Shown: positions 1 through 7,229, numbered from the stretch's first letter. The stretch is 8,399 nucleotides of DNA from an uncultured Oscillospiraceae bacterium (GCA_905211675.1 CAJMBP010000061.1:1-8399); one strand, 5' to 3'. Made by a program: numbers and translations. The notes: generated by a model from the sequence alone, not told the origin.

Positions 1-891
1 AAATCAAAGGCAAAAGACGAACCTCCAAAAACTTCGGAGGCTACGGAAAATGTTGTAAGCGATGTGGAAAAGACCGAAAAAATAAATCTTTTTGCAAATC
101 GCACCAAAGACACCGCCCCAATAGGCCCGGACATAGTAAGCGGCAATATAATAGTTATAAATTGCGACACAAACAAGGTTGTCGCCGAGCGTGAATCTGC
201 CGCGCGCTGTTATCCTGCATCTACCACAAAAATAATGACCGTACTTACCGCGGTCGATTATATAACCGATTACAACAAAACATTTACATTCAGCTTTGAA
301 ATTACCGATCCGCTTTATATTGCCGAGGCAACGGTTGCCGGTTTTTCGGACGGCGAAGCAGTAAATATGACTGACCTGCTTTACGGAGCCATATTGCCGT
401 CGGGCGCCGACGCCACCGTAGGTCTTGCTCTGTCGATTGCCGGCAGTGAAGAGAAATTTGTAAAGCTTATGAATAAAAAGGCGGATGAACTGGGGCTTAA
501 AAATACACACTTTGTAAACACGAGCGGGCTTTTTGATAAAAATCATTACACAACCGCCGAGGATATGGCGGTTATAATTCGCGCGGCTATGCAAAACGAG
601 CTGTGCCGAAAAATTTTATCTACCTATCAATATACAACGGCGGCAACGCCGCAACACCCCGACGGAATACTGCTTACGAGCACGCTGTTCAGTCACATGT
701 ACGGCACCGAGCCCGAGGGCGCCGATATTTTAGGCGGAAAAACAGGCTTTGTCAACGAATCGGGCTACTGCATAGCGTCATTCGGCAATAGCGATTCGGG
801 CACCGAGTATGTTTGCGTAACGCTCGGGGGCAACGGGCTGTGGCCCACGGTTTACGATCAGTTTCATCTATATGAACAATTTGCAAAATAA
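1..891 (+). CDS. D-alanyl-D-alanine carboxypeptidase, serine S11 family (5' end outside window)
   Basis: A penicillin-binding-protein-type carboxypeptidase that would remove the terminal D-Ala from peptidoglycan pentapeptides outside the membrane. The frame is open from base 1 with no stop, so the start and expected signal peptide lie upstream; the GTG at 64 is only an internal codon. The first ~35 visible residues are a K/E/P/T-rich linker. Seen directly: the SxxK motif as STTK in YPASTTKIM (Ser codon 220-222), the KTG motif in GGKTGF (739-747), and between them PSGADA (397-411) where the SxN motif should be. The third position is Ala rather than Asn, while the surrounding PSG-DA-GLA context is typical of S11 enzymes. 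The frame ends at the TAA 889-891 without a long C-terminal extension. The S11 family is clear; the exact paralog (DacA or DacF type) is not. Confidence 0.9.
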   Translation, partial: KSKAKDEPPKTSEATENVVSDVEKTEKINLFANRTKDTAPIGPDIVSGNIIVINCDTNKVVAERESAARCYPASTTKIMTVLTAVDYITDYNKTFTFSFEITDPLYIAEATVAGFSDGEAVNMTDLLYGAILPSGADATVGLALSIAGSEEKFVKLMNKKADELGLKNTHFVNTSGLFDKNHYTTAEDMAVIIRAAMQNELCRKILSTYQYTTAATPQHPDGILLTSTLFSHMYGTEPEGADILGGKTGFVNESGYCIASFGNSDSGTEYVCVTLGGNGLWPTVYDQFHLYEQFAK

Positions 892-895
892 CTAC

Positions 896-924
896 TTGAA
901 AAAGGCCTGTAAAAATGGTATTAT
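896..924 (+). promoter_or_regulatory. Sigma-A promoter of the cpsC-cpsD-cpsB-pgeF-MFS operon
   Basis: TTGAAA at 896-901, a 17-base spacer and TATTAT at 919-924, preceded by TGG, which makes an extended -10. The start point would be near 931, giving a leader of about 43 nt before cpsC. Each hexamer matches consensus at 5 of 6 positions. It begins five bases after the carboxypeptidase stop, and no terminator is visible between, so the upstream transcript may also read in. Confidence 0.7.
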
Positions 925-973
925 GATTTGTGTATGCTTTTAGATTTAAAATTTTATTTAAGAGAGGAATAAA

Positions 974-1705
974 ATGGAAGAGAAAACTGTAAATATTATG
1001 GACCTTCTTATGCTGGCTTGGCGGCGACTGTGGATAATTGTTCTTGCCGCGATTGTTTGCGCCGCAGCTGCGTTTAGCTACTGCAAATTTTTATTAACCC
1101 CCTCGTACAGCGCAACCGCATCTATTCTTGTTACAAACGGCGCTGTTACCACACCCTATGACGATACTACAAACAAGGTCTCGGGCAGCGATATTTCGGC
1201 GTCCCTTTACCTTACTTATACCGTTGTTGACATTCTAAACACGCCGGACATTTATAAAAAAGTGGCTGATTCACTTGGGAACGGCTATGAGTATCAAAAT
1301 CTTATGGCGCGTAGTTCGGTTGAAAGAAGAAGCGAGGAAACGCTGTTTGTCGATGTTACTTTTTCAAGTCCCGACCCGAAAGAGGCCATGCGTATTGCCA
1401 ATAAGTATGTAGAGGTTGCATGCAAATATATACCCGAATTTATACCTTCGTCAAACGCAATGGTTGCTTCTACCGCCATTAAATCGGTAATGACATATCC
1501 GCGCACGGTACGAACAACAATGATTGTGGGCCTTTTGGGTGCCGTTGCCGCATTTTTAATATTGTATATAATCGAAGCGCTTAACCGAGCCATAAAGGGT
1601 GCGGAAGACTTTACCGCAAGCTTTGATGTTCCGCTTTTGGGTGCAGTGCCCGACTTTGACAATGCAGAAACGGGCGCATACCGCAAATCAAAAGGAGGCT
1701 ATTAA
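974..1705 (+). CDS. cpsC: Wzz/CpsC-type polysaccharide co-polymerase, tyrosine-kinase membrane adaptor
   Basis: A membrane protein of 243 aa that in Gram-positive bacteria sets polysaccharide chain length and activates the cytoplasmic tyrosine kinase encoded next to it (YwqC/YveK/CpsC family). Seen: a first membrane segment at about residues 17-40 (RRLWIIVLAAIVCAAAAF), an extracellular domain of about 140 residues, a second membrane segment at about 182-201, and a short cytoplasmic tail with VPLLGAVPDF, the proline-rich motif usual just after the second helix in this family. Ribosome site AGAGAGGA (961-968) lies just before the ATG. The stop is one base before the cpsD start, consistent with translational coupling to its kinase partner. 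Length is normal for the Gram-positive short form. Substrate polymer unknown. Confidence 0.88.
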   Translation: MEEKTVNIMDLLMLAWRRLWIIVLAAIVCAAAAFSYCKFLLTPSYSATASILVTNGAVTTPYDDTTNKVSGSDISASLYLTYTVVDILNTPDIYKKVADSLGNGYEYQNLMARSSVERRSEETLFVDVTFSSPDPKEAMRIANKYVEVACKYIPEFIPSSNAMVASTAIKSVMTYPRTVRTTMIVGLLGAVAAFLILYIIEALNRAIKGAEDFTASFDVPLLGAVPDFDNAETGAYRKSKGGY

Positions 1706-1706
1706 G

Positions 1707-2495
1707 ATGCGTATCGGAAATAAAAAGGCAGAAAATAAAAATGCCGTCATGAGCGTAAATGAAAGCCGTCGCACTCCGTTTGCGGTTGTTGAGGCATATA
1801 AAACAATAAGAACAAATTTAACCTTTTTGCTGGCGAGCTATGACACAAAGGTTTTCGGAATAACAAGCCCCGAGGCGGGCGACGGAAAGTCAACCACCGC
1901 CATAAATATGGCGATTGCCTTTTCACAGCTCGGTGATAAGGTGTTGCTTATTGACGCCGATATGCGCCGCAGCACGGTGCACAAAAAGCTCAAAATTGAA
2001 AACAACGGCGGACTTTCCGAAATTTTGGCGGGCTTTTGCAAATATGAAGAGGTACTGAATCATATAAGTGAAACGTTGGATGTTATAACCGCCGGTCAAG
2101 TTCCGCCCAATCCGTCGGAGCTTTTGGGTTCGGCAAGATTTAAAGAGCTTGTTGACGCGGTAGGCAAAAAATACAGCTATGTTATTTTGGATACGCCGCC
2201 CGTAGATGTTGTTGCCGACGCGTTGGTTATTGCCCCGCAACCAGCCGGTCTTGTACTTGTTGTAAAAGACCAGATTACAACAAAGGATGTAATTAAACAT
2301 ACCGTTGAAGCGGCAAAATTTGCCGGAATAAATATTTTAGGCGCCGTTATGAACGGAGCAAATCCCAAATCTTCAAAAAGATACGGATACCGTAAATACT
2401 ATAAAAAAGGATATGGATACGGTTACGGTTACGGCTACGGAAGTCAGCCCTCGAAAAAATTTGAGGCAAAGACCGAATCCTCACAGCAACAGTAA
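1707..2495 (+). CDS. cpsD: CpsD-type bacterial tyrosine (BY) kinase
   Basis: Cytoplasmic autophosphorylating tyrosine kinase, 262 aa, that works with the CpsC adaptor to control capsule or exopolysaccharide export. Seen: Walker A P-loop AGDGKST (57-63), Walker A' VLLIDADMRR (79-88), Walker B YVILDTPP (158-165), and a C-terminal tyrosine cluster at 226-244 with nine Tyr, including five YG units in a row, the expected autophosphorylation tail. The ATG at 1707 is preferred because AAAGGAGG (1691-1698) lies eight bases upstream and the protein then starts like other family members; an in-frame upstream start at 1599 would overlap cpsC by over 100 bases. The gene follows cpsC by one base. After phosphorylation, CpsB downstream would be the matching phosphatase. 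Confidence 0.92.
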   Translation: MRIGNKKAENKNAVMSVNESRRTPFAVVEAYKTIRTNLTFLLASYDTKVFGITSPEAGDGKSTTAINMAIAFSQLGDKVLLIDADMRRSTVHKKLKIENNGGLSEILAGFCKYEEVLNHISETLDVITAGQVPPNPSELLGSARFKELVDAVGKKYSYVILDTPPVDVVADALVIAPQPAGLVLVVKDQITTKDVIKHTVEAAKFAGINILGAVMNGANPKSSKRYGYRKYYKKGYGYGYGYGYGSQPSKKFEAKTESSQQQ

Positions 2496-2498
2496 TTT

Positions 2499-2534
2499 AA
2501 AATCGGGAGAACCTCGGCGTTTTCCCGATTTTTT
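2499..2534 (+). terminator. Intrinsic terminator or attenuator inside the operon, between cpsD and cpsB
   Basis: Arms 2499-2512 and 2519-2532 form 14 pairs (one G-U) around a 6-base loop, with a T-run at 2529-2534. The next gene starts at 2550, too close for a promoter in between, so cpsB is either read through this element or transcribed from a promoter inside cpsD. Confidence 0.8.
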
Positions 2535-2549
2535 AAAAGGGATGCGATT

Positions 2550-3275
2550 ATGAGTTATCTTGATATACATTCTCACATATTGCCCGCCGTAGACGACGGG
2601 GCAAAAGATTTGGAAATGTCTGTTGCGTTGCTTGAAATGCTGAAAAGGCAGGGTGTGACCCATGTTGCGGCAACACCGCATTTCTATCCCGACATCGACG
2701 GCGTTGACGATTTTTCCGAGCGTGTGGAAAACGCCTTTTGGGAGTTGACGCAAAAAATTCGCGGCGCTGACCTACCGCAGGTTTACCGCGGGTGCGAACT
2801 GCATTATTTCGACGGCATAGGCAGGTCGAAGGCTCTGCGTCAATTTACCCTGCAAAACACAAGATACATACTGTTGGAGCTTTGGTACGGCGAGCCCGTA
2901 ACAAACGCCGTATTGCAGGATATAACCGACATTTACGAAAACGCGGGGCTTGTACCCATACTTGCGCATGTTGAAAGATATAGCAGGGTAAAGGGCTACA
3001 AAAAGCTTTTAAAGCTTGTGTCGGAGGGCGTTGCCATGGCTCAGATCAACGCAAGCTCGGTGCTTTCAAAGGAATACGGCAGAGAAACCGAAAGGCTTAT
3101 TAAAAAAGGTCTTGCGTCTTTTATTGCAAGCGACACACATTCGCCGAACGGTCGGCCGCCTTTAATTGAACAGGCGCTTGCGCACATAACCGCCCGTTTG
3201 GGAAAATCTGCGGCAACAAGGCTTAAAATAGCGTCGAACAAACTTTTAGATGAAATTGAGGCTGCCAATGAATAG
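2550..3275 (+). CDS. cpsB: CpsB/YwqE-type PHP-domain protein-tyrosine phosphatase
   Basis: Manganese-dependent phosphotyrosine phosphatase of the polymerase-and-histidinol-phosphatase (PHP) fold, 241 aa, expected to dephosphorylate the CpsD tyrosine tail. Seen metal-ligand motifs in order: DIHSHILPAVDDG (5-17), ATPHF with His44, GCELH with Glu83, AHVERY with His140, and ASDTHSP with Asp195 and His197. This is the full PHP set for the CpsB/CapC family, at the usual length. The ribosome site is AAAAGGGA (2535-2542), seven bases before the ATG and partly abutting the terminator T-run. The 3' end overlaps pgeF by 8 bases. The gene order kinase then phosphatase differs from the streptococcal cpsB-C-D order but is common in other Firmicutes. 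Confidence 0.92.
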   Translation: MSYLDIHSHILPAVDDGAKDLEMSVALLEMLKRQGVTHVAATPHFYPDIDGVDDFSERVENAFWELTQKIRGADLPQVYRGCELHYFDGIGRSKALRQFTLQNTRYILLELWYGEPVTNAVLQDITDIYENAGLVPILAHVERYSRVKGYKKLLKLVSEGVAMAQINASSVLSKEYGRETERLIKKGLASFIASDTHSPNGRPPLIEQALAHITARLGKSAATRLKIASNKLLDEIEAANE

Positions 3276-4089
3276 CAAAAATTTAAAAATAAACAATAAA
3301 AACGGTCTGGTTTATATTACATTTCCGCGACTTGAAGCATGCGGCGCAGTAAGGCATACATTTTCTACCCGCATAGGCGGCGTAAGCCGCGGGCAATACA
3401 GCTCAATGAACACAAGCTTTTCGGGCGGCGACAGCTTTGAAAATGTAGAGCAAAATTACCGTCTGCTTTGCGGCGCCGTGGGCATAGATATTTCGGATTT
3501 GGTTTTAAGCCGCCAAACCCATACAAATAATGTACGCGTTGTAACAAAGTCCGACTGCGGCACAGGCTATACAAAGCCGAGCTTTTGCGATGTTGACGGA
3601 CTTATTACAAACGAGTCGGGTGTGGCGCTTGTTACCCAGTATGCCGACTGCACGCCCTTGCTTTTTTGCGACCCCGTAAAGCACGTGTGTGCTACAAGCC
3701 ATGCTGGCTGGCGCGGCACCGTGGCTCAAATAGGCGCCGTTACGGTTGAAAAAATGGTAAATGAATTCGGCTGTGACCCCAAAAATATTATAGCTGCAAT
3801 AGGGCCTTGTATATGCGAAAAATGCTATGAGGTAGATACGCCCGTTTATAAGGCCTTTGCCGACAGCGGCATTAACCTTGACGGCGTTTTCAGCCAGAGC
3901 AAAGACCAAAATCATTTTATGCTTAACCTTGTAAGAGCAAATAAAAACATTTTGCTTTCGGCGGGAATAAAAGAGGATAATATCGACATAAGCGATGTCT
4001 GTACCTGCTGTAACAGCACCGAACTTCATTCGCACAGGGCAACAGGCGGAAAACGCGGAATTCTTGCCGCGATAATAGAGTTGGTTTAA
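3268..4089 (+). CDS. pgeF: Peptidoglycan editing factor PgeF (YfiH/YlmD laccase-domain family)
   Basis: Cytoplasmic zinc protein of 273 aa. Members have been assigned purine nucleoside phosphorylase/adenosine deaminase activity and, in E. coli, a role in keeping wrong amino acids out of peptidoglycan stems; which activity matters here is not visible. Seen: RQTHTNNV with His85, ADCTPLLFCDP with Cys128, SHAGWRGTV with His145 (the His-Cys-His zinc set), then GPCICEKCYEVD, and the C-terminal CTCCNSTELHSHRATGGKRG signature region. The ATG at 3268 is chosen because GAGG (3258-3261) lies six bases upstream and it gives an 8-base overlap with cpsB, a translational-coupling arrangement; the in-frame ATG at 3250 has no ribosome site. 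Wall-related function fits the nearby carboxypeptidase. Confidence 0.93.
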   Translation: MNSKNLKINNKNGLVYITFPRLEACGAVRHTFSTRIGGVSRGQYSSMNTSFSGGDSFENVEQNYRLLCGAVGIDISDLVLSRQTHTNNVRVVTKSDCGTGYTKPSFCDVDGLITNESGVALVTQYADCTPLLFCDPVKHVCATSHAGWRGTVAQIGAVTVEKMVNEFGCDPKNIIAAIGPCICEKCYEVDTPVYKAFADSGINLDGVFSQSKDQNHFMLNLVRANKNILLSAGIKEDNIDISDVCTCCNSTELHSHRATGGKRGILAAIIELV

Positions 4090-4112
4090 AAGTTTTTTAA
4101 GGGGAAAGATTT

Positions 4113-5411
4113 ATGGGGTTTAATTACAAGCGCACTATACTTATAGGCTTTGCTTTTATGTCAATATTGGCGTTCTGGCAGTTTTACGATCAGGTTATAC
4201 CCTACATACTTGAAAACACATTCGGGCTTAGCACCTTTGCCGCAAATGCGTTTATGTCGATAGACAATGTGCTTGCGGTGTTTATGCTGCCGCTTTTCGG
4301 TATGCTGTCGGACAAAACGCACACAAGGCTGGGCAAAAGAACGCCGTATATTCTTTACGGCACAATCTGCGCGTCAGCGCTTTTGTGCGCGCTTGCGTTT
4401 TTTGAAAGAAAACAAAGCTTTGCGGGCTTTATAACAGCCCTTATGGCGTTGCTTGTTGTTATGGCAACCTACCGTTCGCCCGCTGTGGCTTATATGCCCG
4501 ACGTTACCGAAAAGCCGCTTCGCAGTAAGGGCAATGCAATTATAAACCTTGTAGGTTACATAGGCGGAATTTTTGCCACCGTGGTTATGATGCTTATGCT
4601 TAAAACCGAAACAAACGCCGACGGTCAAAAGATTTACACATCATCATTTACGCCGGTGTTTTTGGTAATTGCCGCATTTATGCTGGTATCGGTTCTTATA
4701 ATGGTGTTTACCGTTAATGAAAACAAGGTGCTTAAAGAAACAAACTTAATCGATGATGAGCAGCCTGCCGAAACGGGCGAAAAGAAAAAACTTTCAAAAC
4801 CCGTTAAAACAAGTCTGTTTTTGGTGCTTTTGTCGGTGCTTTTGTGGTATGCCGCCTATAACGCCGTAACAACCTCATTTTCAAGATATTGTATGAATGT
4901 GTGGAATGTTGACCTCGGTACATCGTCGGGGTATCTTACGGTTGCCACCGTCGCCGCCATTGCCGCCTTTGTGCCGCTCGGCTTCTTAGCGGGAAAAACG
5001 GGCAGAAAAAGCGCTGTGCTTTTCGGAATAGTGCTTATGGTGCTCGGCTACACCGCGGCAACATTTATAAGGCACGAAACGCCGTTTATGTATCTTATAT
5101 TCGCTATTGTCGGCATAGGCTGGGCTTCGATAAATGTAAATTCGTTCCCTATGGTTGTCGAAATGTGTTCGGGCAGCGACCTTGGCAAATATACAGGCTA
5201 TTATTACACCTTTTCCATGGCGGCGCAAATTGTCACGCCTTTGCTTTCGGGCTTCCTTATCGATAGGGTAAATATAGGCTATAACATACTGTTTCCTTAT
5301 GCCGTGCTGTTTTCGGCGGCGTCATTTGTAACAATATGCTTTGTGCGCCACGGCGATTCAAAGCCTGACAGCAAAAAGGCTATCGAAGAGCATTTTGCGG
5401 CAGAAAATTAA
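4113..5411 (+). CDS. Major facilitator superfamily transporter, GPH/SLC45-like
   Basis: Integral membrane transporter of 432 aa with about 12 hydrophobic segments in two halves separated by a charged cytoplasmic loop at about residues 202-232 (rich in E, D and K). Seen: the loop 2-3 motif GMLSDKTHTRLGKRTPYI (63-80), which in this form (SDKTxTRxGKRxP) is typical of sugar-cation symporters of the GPH or SLC45/sucrose type, and SPAVAYMPDVTEKPLRSKGN (122-141), also characteristic of that group. Probable substrate is a sugar or glycoside, by inference only. The ribosome site AAGGGGAAA lies 5 bases before the ATG. The gene follows pgeF by 23 bases with no promoter, so it belongs to the same operon; functional link to the upstream wall genes is not evident. 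Confidence 0.85.
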   Translation: MGFNYKRTILIGFAFMSILAFWQFYDQVIPYILENTFGLSTFAANAFMSIDNVLAVFMLPLFGMLSDKTHTRLGKRTPYILYGTICASALLCALAFFERKQSFAGFITALMALLVVMATYRSPAVAYMPDVTEKPLRSKGNAIINLVGYIGGIFATVVMMLMLKTETNADGQKIYTSSFTPVFLVIAAFMLVSVLIMVFTVNENKVLKETNLIDDEQPAETGEKKKLSKPVKTSLFLVLLSVLLWYAAYNAVTTSFSRYCMNVWNVDLGTSSGYLTVATVAAIAAFVPLGFLAGKTGRKSAVLFGIVLMVLGYTAATFIRHETPFMYLIFAIVGIGWASINVNSFPMVVEMCSGSDLGKYTGYYYTFSMAAQIVTPLLSGFLIDRVNIGYNILFPYAVLFSAASFVTICFVRHGDSKPDSKKAIEEHFAAEN

Positions 5412-5414
5412 AAC

Positions 5415-5449
5415 ACGGGCTGCAAAAACTTAAAGTTTTTACAGCCCGT
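5415..5449. terminator. Symmetric hairpin between convergent MFS gene and rex
   Basis: ACGGGCTG (5415-5422) pairs with CAGCCCGT (5442-5449); after one mismatch AAAAACT (5424-5430) pairs with AGTTTTT (5434-5440) around a TAA loop. Short T-rich tracts follow on both strands, so it probably acts as a bidirectional terminator for the two converging genes. Confidence 0.75.
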
Positions 5450-5471
5450 TTAAAATACCGAAAATAAAAAT

Positions 5472-6098
5472 TTAATTGCTTAACTTGTATGACAGCGTCA
5501 TAAGGCTGTCGCCGAAGTGAATGTTCTCAACCTGAGCTTCGGGGTGTTCAAGCGTAATGTCATAGTGACTGAAATTTAAAAAGCCTTTAACGCCCAGCCT
5601 TATAAGTTGATCGCAAACTTCCTTTGAAGCGTCTTTGGGTATGCAAAGTATTGCCGCGCGCGGCATATTTTCGCGGCAGAATTCGTCGAGCGTCGAAATA
5701 TGCCTTATCGGTATATTGCGCACCATCTGACCCACAAGCGATTCCTTTGCGTCAAACATACCTATAAGATGAAAGCCCTTCGTTTCAAAGTTGATATAAT
5801 GCGCTATCGCACGGCCCAAATTGCCCACGCCTATAAGTATTGCGTTTTGCGGTCTGTCAAGCCCTAAAATTCTTGCTATCTCGGCTTGCAGAAGCTCAAT
5901 GTTATAACCGTAGCCCTGCTGGCCGAATTCGCCGAAGCAGTTAAGGTCTTGCCGTATTTGGCTTGCTGTAAGATGCATGCGCTCCGACAGCTCGCGCGAA
6001 GATATGCGCGTAAGCCCCTCTTTTTTTAGCTCGCCCAAAAATCTGTAGTAACGCGGTAAGCGGTTAATTACTGAATTTGAAATACCGGTTGGATTCAT
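5472..6098 (-). CDS. rex: Redox-sensing transcriptional repressor Rex
   Basis: NADH/NAD+-responsive repressor of fermentation and energy genes; NADH binding releases it from DNA. At 208 aa it is normal length. Seen: an N-terminal winged helix (about 1-80) with LTASQIRQDLNCFGEFGQQG (43-62), the very conserved Rex recognition-helix region, then a Rossmann domain starting at AILIGVGNLGRAIAHY with the GxGxxG dinucleotide loop at 90-95, and a C-terminal helix used for domain swapping in the dimer. Ribosome site GAGGAT (complement of 6105-6110), six bases before the ATG. It is transcribed divergently from perR, and a Rex-like palindrome covers its own start point, so autoregulation is likely. Confidence 0.97.
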   Translation of the reverse strand: MNPTGISNSVINRLPRYYRFLGELKKEGLTRISSRELSERMHLTASQIRQDLNCFGEFGQQGYGYNIELLQAEIARILGLDRPQNAILIGVGNLGRAIAHYINFETKGFHLIGMFDAKESLVGQMVRNIPIRHISTLDEFCRENMPRAAILCIPKDASKEVCDQLIRLGVKGFLNFSHYDITLEHPEAQVENIHFGDSLMTLSYKLSN

Positions 6099-6125
6099 AA
6101 AAATATCCTCATCATATAAAAAAGA

Positions 6126-6144
6126 TTGTTAAAAAAATGAACAA
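6126..6144. promoter_or_regulatory. Rex-operator-like palindrome at the rex start point
   Basis: TTGTTAAAAAAATGAACAA has half-sites TTGTTAA and TGAACAA around a 5-base spacer. The known Rex consensus (TTGTTAA-N4-TTAACAA) has a 4-base spacer, so this copy is one base longer and has one half-site mismatch. Its place over the predicted +1 of rex supports autoregulation. Confidence 0.6.
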
Positions 6145-6148
6145 GTTT

Positions 6149-6177
6149 ATTTTAAATAAATTTTTTAAAAAAGTCAA
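6149..6177 (-). promoter_or_regulatory. rex promoter
   Basis: On the - strand: TTGACT (complement of 6172-6177), 17 bases, TAAAAT (complement of 6149-6154); start near 6142. The -35 boxes of rex and perR are back to back, 9 bases apart. Confidence 0.75.
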
Positions 6178-6186
6178 GAAAAACAC

Positions 6187-6215
6187 TTGACAAATGTTGA
6201 AATAATGTATATAAT
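6187..6215 (+). promoter_or_regulatory. perR-rubrerythrin promoter, full sigma-A consensus
   Basis: TTGACA (6187-6192), 17-base spacer, TATAAT (6210-6215). The predicted start, near 6222, lies just upstream of the PerR-like box. Such a perfect promoter implies it must be held down by a repressor. Confidence 0.88.
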
Positions 6216-6224
6216 AATCACATA

Positions 6225-6245
6225 AAGTAGTAATGATTATTACTT
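6225..6245. promoter_or_regulatory. PerR/Fur-type operator at the perR start point
   Basis: AAGTAGTAAT (6225-6234), a central G, and ATTATTACTT (6236-6245) match as inverted halves at 9 of 10 positions. The inner 15 bases (6228-6242) agree with the B. subtilis PerR box TTATAATNATTATAA at 11-12 of 14 positions. Position just after the -10 box predicts block of initiation and autoregulation of perR with rubrerythrin. Confidence 0.75.
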
Positions 6246-6262
6246 TTAAGGAAGATAGACTT

Positions 6263-6637
6263 ATGCCAAACTATTCAAAACAGCGAGAAGCGATTTTAAA
6301 CGAGCTTAAAAGCCGATATGATCATCCCACTGCTAAACAGGTTTACGAGGGCGTGCGAAATGTTATGCCCAATATAAGTCTGGGCACCGTTTACCGCAAC
6401 CTTTCGGCTCTGGTTGAAAGCGGCGAAATAATAAGCGTTTCGGTGGGTGACGGCTTTGAACACTTTGACGGTAACAGGTCGTTTCATCTGCACCAACACT
6501 GTAAACTGTGCGGCGCCATAACCGATGTAGAGGTTAAAGCGGGCAACTTTGAAAGTCTGTCCTGTTCGGGCGGATTTTTACCCGAACAGAGCGTTTGCGT
6601 AGTTTTCGGAATATGTAAAAATTGCAATAAGCAATAA
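6263..6637 (+). CDS. perR: PerR-type Fur-family peroxide-sensing repressor
   Basis: Metal-dependent repressor of peroxide defence, 124 aa. Seen: winged helix with recognition segment SLGTVYRNLSALVESGEI (39-56); regulatory metal-site residues in the PerR pattern His21 (HPTA), Asp69 (HFDGN), His75 and His77 (FHLHQH), Asp88 (ITDV); and structural zinc cysteines C80-x2-C83 and C118-x2-C121. The aspartate at 69 and the HxH pair match PerR, but the residues alone do not exclude another Fur subtype. It is about 20 residues shorter than B. subtilis PerR, mostly at the N terminus. The ATG at 6263 is used because AAGGAAG (6248-6254) precedes it by 8 bases; the in-frame ATG at 6233 lies inside the operator and has no ribosome site. 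Rubrerythrin follows in the same transcript. Confidence 0.9.
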   Translation: MPNYSKQREAILNELKSRYDHPTAKQVYEGVRNVMPNISLGTVYRNLSALVESGEIISVSVGDGFEHFDGNRSFHLHQHCKLCGAITDVEVKAGNFESLSCSGGFLPEQSVCVVFGICKNCNKQ

Positions 6638-6668
6638 ATAAAAAATTTATTTTCGGAGGAAGATTAAA

Positions 6669-7211
6669 ATGAAAAAGTATGTATGTTTAGTATGCGGTTA
6701 TGTTTATGAAGGCGACAGCGCTCCCGATGAGTGCCCCATCTGCCACGCACCTGCAAGCAAGTTTGAAGAGCAGGCTGCCGAAAAAACATGGGCAGCAGAA
6801 CATGTTGTAGGTATTGCAAAGGGCGTTGACGAGCGTATTCTTGCAGGTCTTCGCGAAAACTTTAACGGCGAATGCTGTGAGGTTGGCATGTACCTTGCAA
6901 TGTCGAGAGTGGCTCACCGCGAGGGTTATCCCGAAATCGGCTTGTATTGGGAGAAGGCAGCTCTTGAAGAAGCAGAGCACGCCGCAAAATTTGCCGAGCT
7001 TTTGGGCGAGGTTGTTACCGACTCTACCAAGAAAAATCTTGAAATGCGCGTAGATGCCGAAAACGGCGCAACCAAGGGCAAATTCGAGCTTGCAAAGCTT
7101 GCTAAAGAATTAAACCTCGATGCTATTCACGACACCGTTCATGAAATGGCACGCGACGAGGCTCGACACGGCAAGGCATTCGAGGGTCTTCTTAACAGAT
7201 ATTTCAAATAA
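6669..7211 (+). CDS. rbr: Reverse rubrerythrin (rubredoxin domain followed by diiron ferritin-like domain)
   Basis: Cytoplasmic peroxide (and oxygen) reductase of anaerobes, 180 aa. Seen: an N-terminal short rubredoxin domain (1-34) with C6-x2-C9 and C22-x2-C25 binding one iron, then a four-helix diiron domain with E68/E71 region NGECCEVGMY, ExxH at E101-H104 (EAEH), a Glu near 131 and ExxH at E164-H167 (EARH). The domain order is inverted from classical rubrerythrin and matches clostridial reverse rubrerythrins, which are known members of PerR regulons in Clostridium. Ribosome site GGAGGA (6656-6661) 7 bases before the ATG. Lying 31 bases after perR without its own promoter, it is most likely co-transcribed and derepressed by peroxide. 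Confidence 0.95.
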   Translation: MKKYVCLVCGYVYEGDSAPDECPICHAPASKFEEQAAEKTWAAEHVVGIAKGVDERILAGLRENFNGECCEVGMYLAMSRVAHREGYPEIGLYWEKAALEEAEHAAKFAELLGEVVTDSTKKNLEMRVDAENGATKGKFELAKLAKELNLDAIHDTVHEMARDEARHGKAFEGLLNRYFK

Positions 7212-7229
7212 GATAACTGTGCAGATTTC

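Noticed and set aside
64..66. GTG as the true start of the carboxypeptidase
   Set aside because: The frame is open to base 1, no ribosome site precedes it, and a signal peptide would be missing.
4..594. 196-aa frame on the - strand opposite the carboxypeptidase
   Set aside because: Shadow of a clear S11 gene; aromatic- and Cys-rich product without recognisable family.
1599..1706. Upstream start of cpsD inside cpsC
   Set aside because: No ribosome site, over 100 bases of overlap, and non-family N-terminal residues.
6233..6262. Earlier ATG for perR
   Set aside because: It lies in the operator near the predicted transcription start and has no ribosome site; 6263 has one and matches the family start better.
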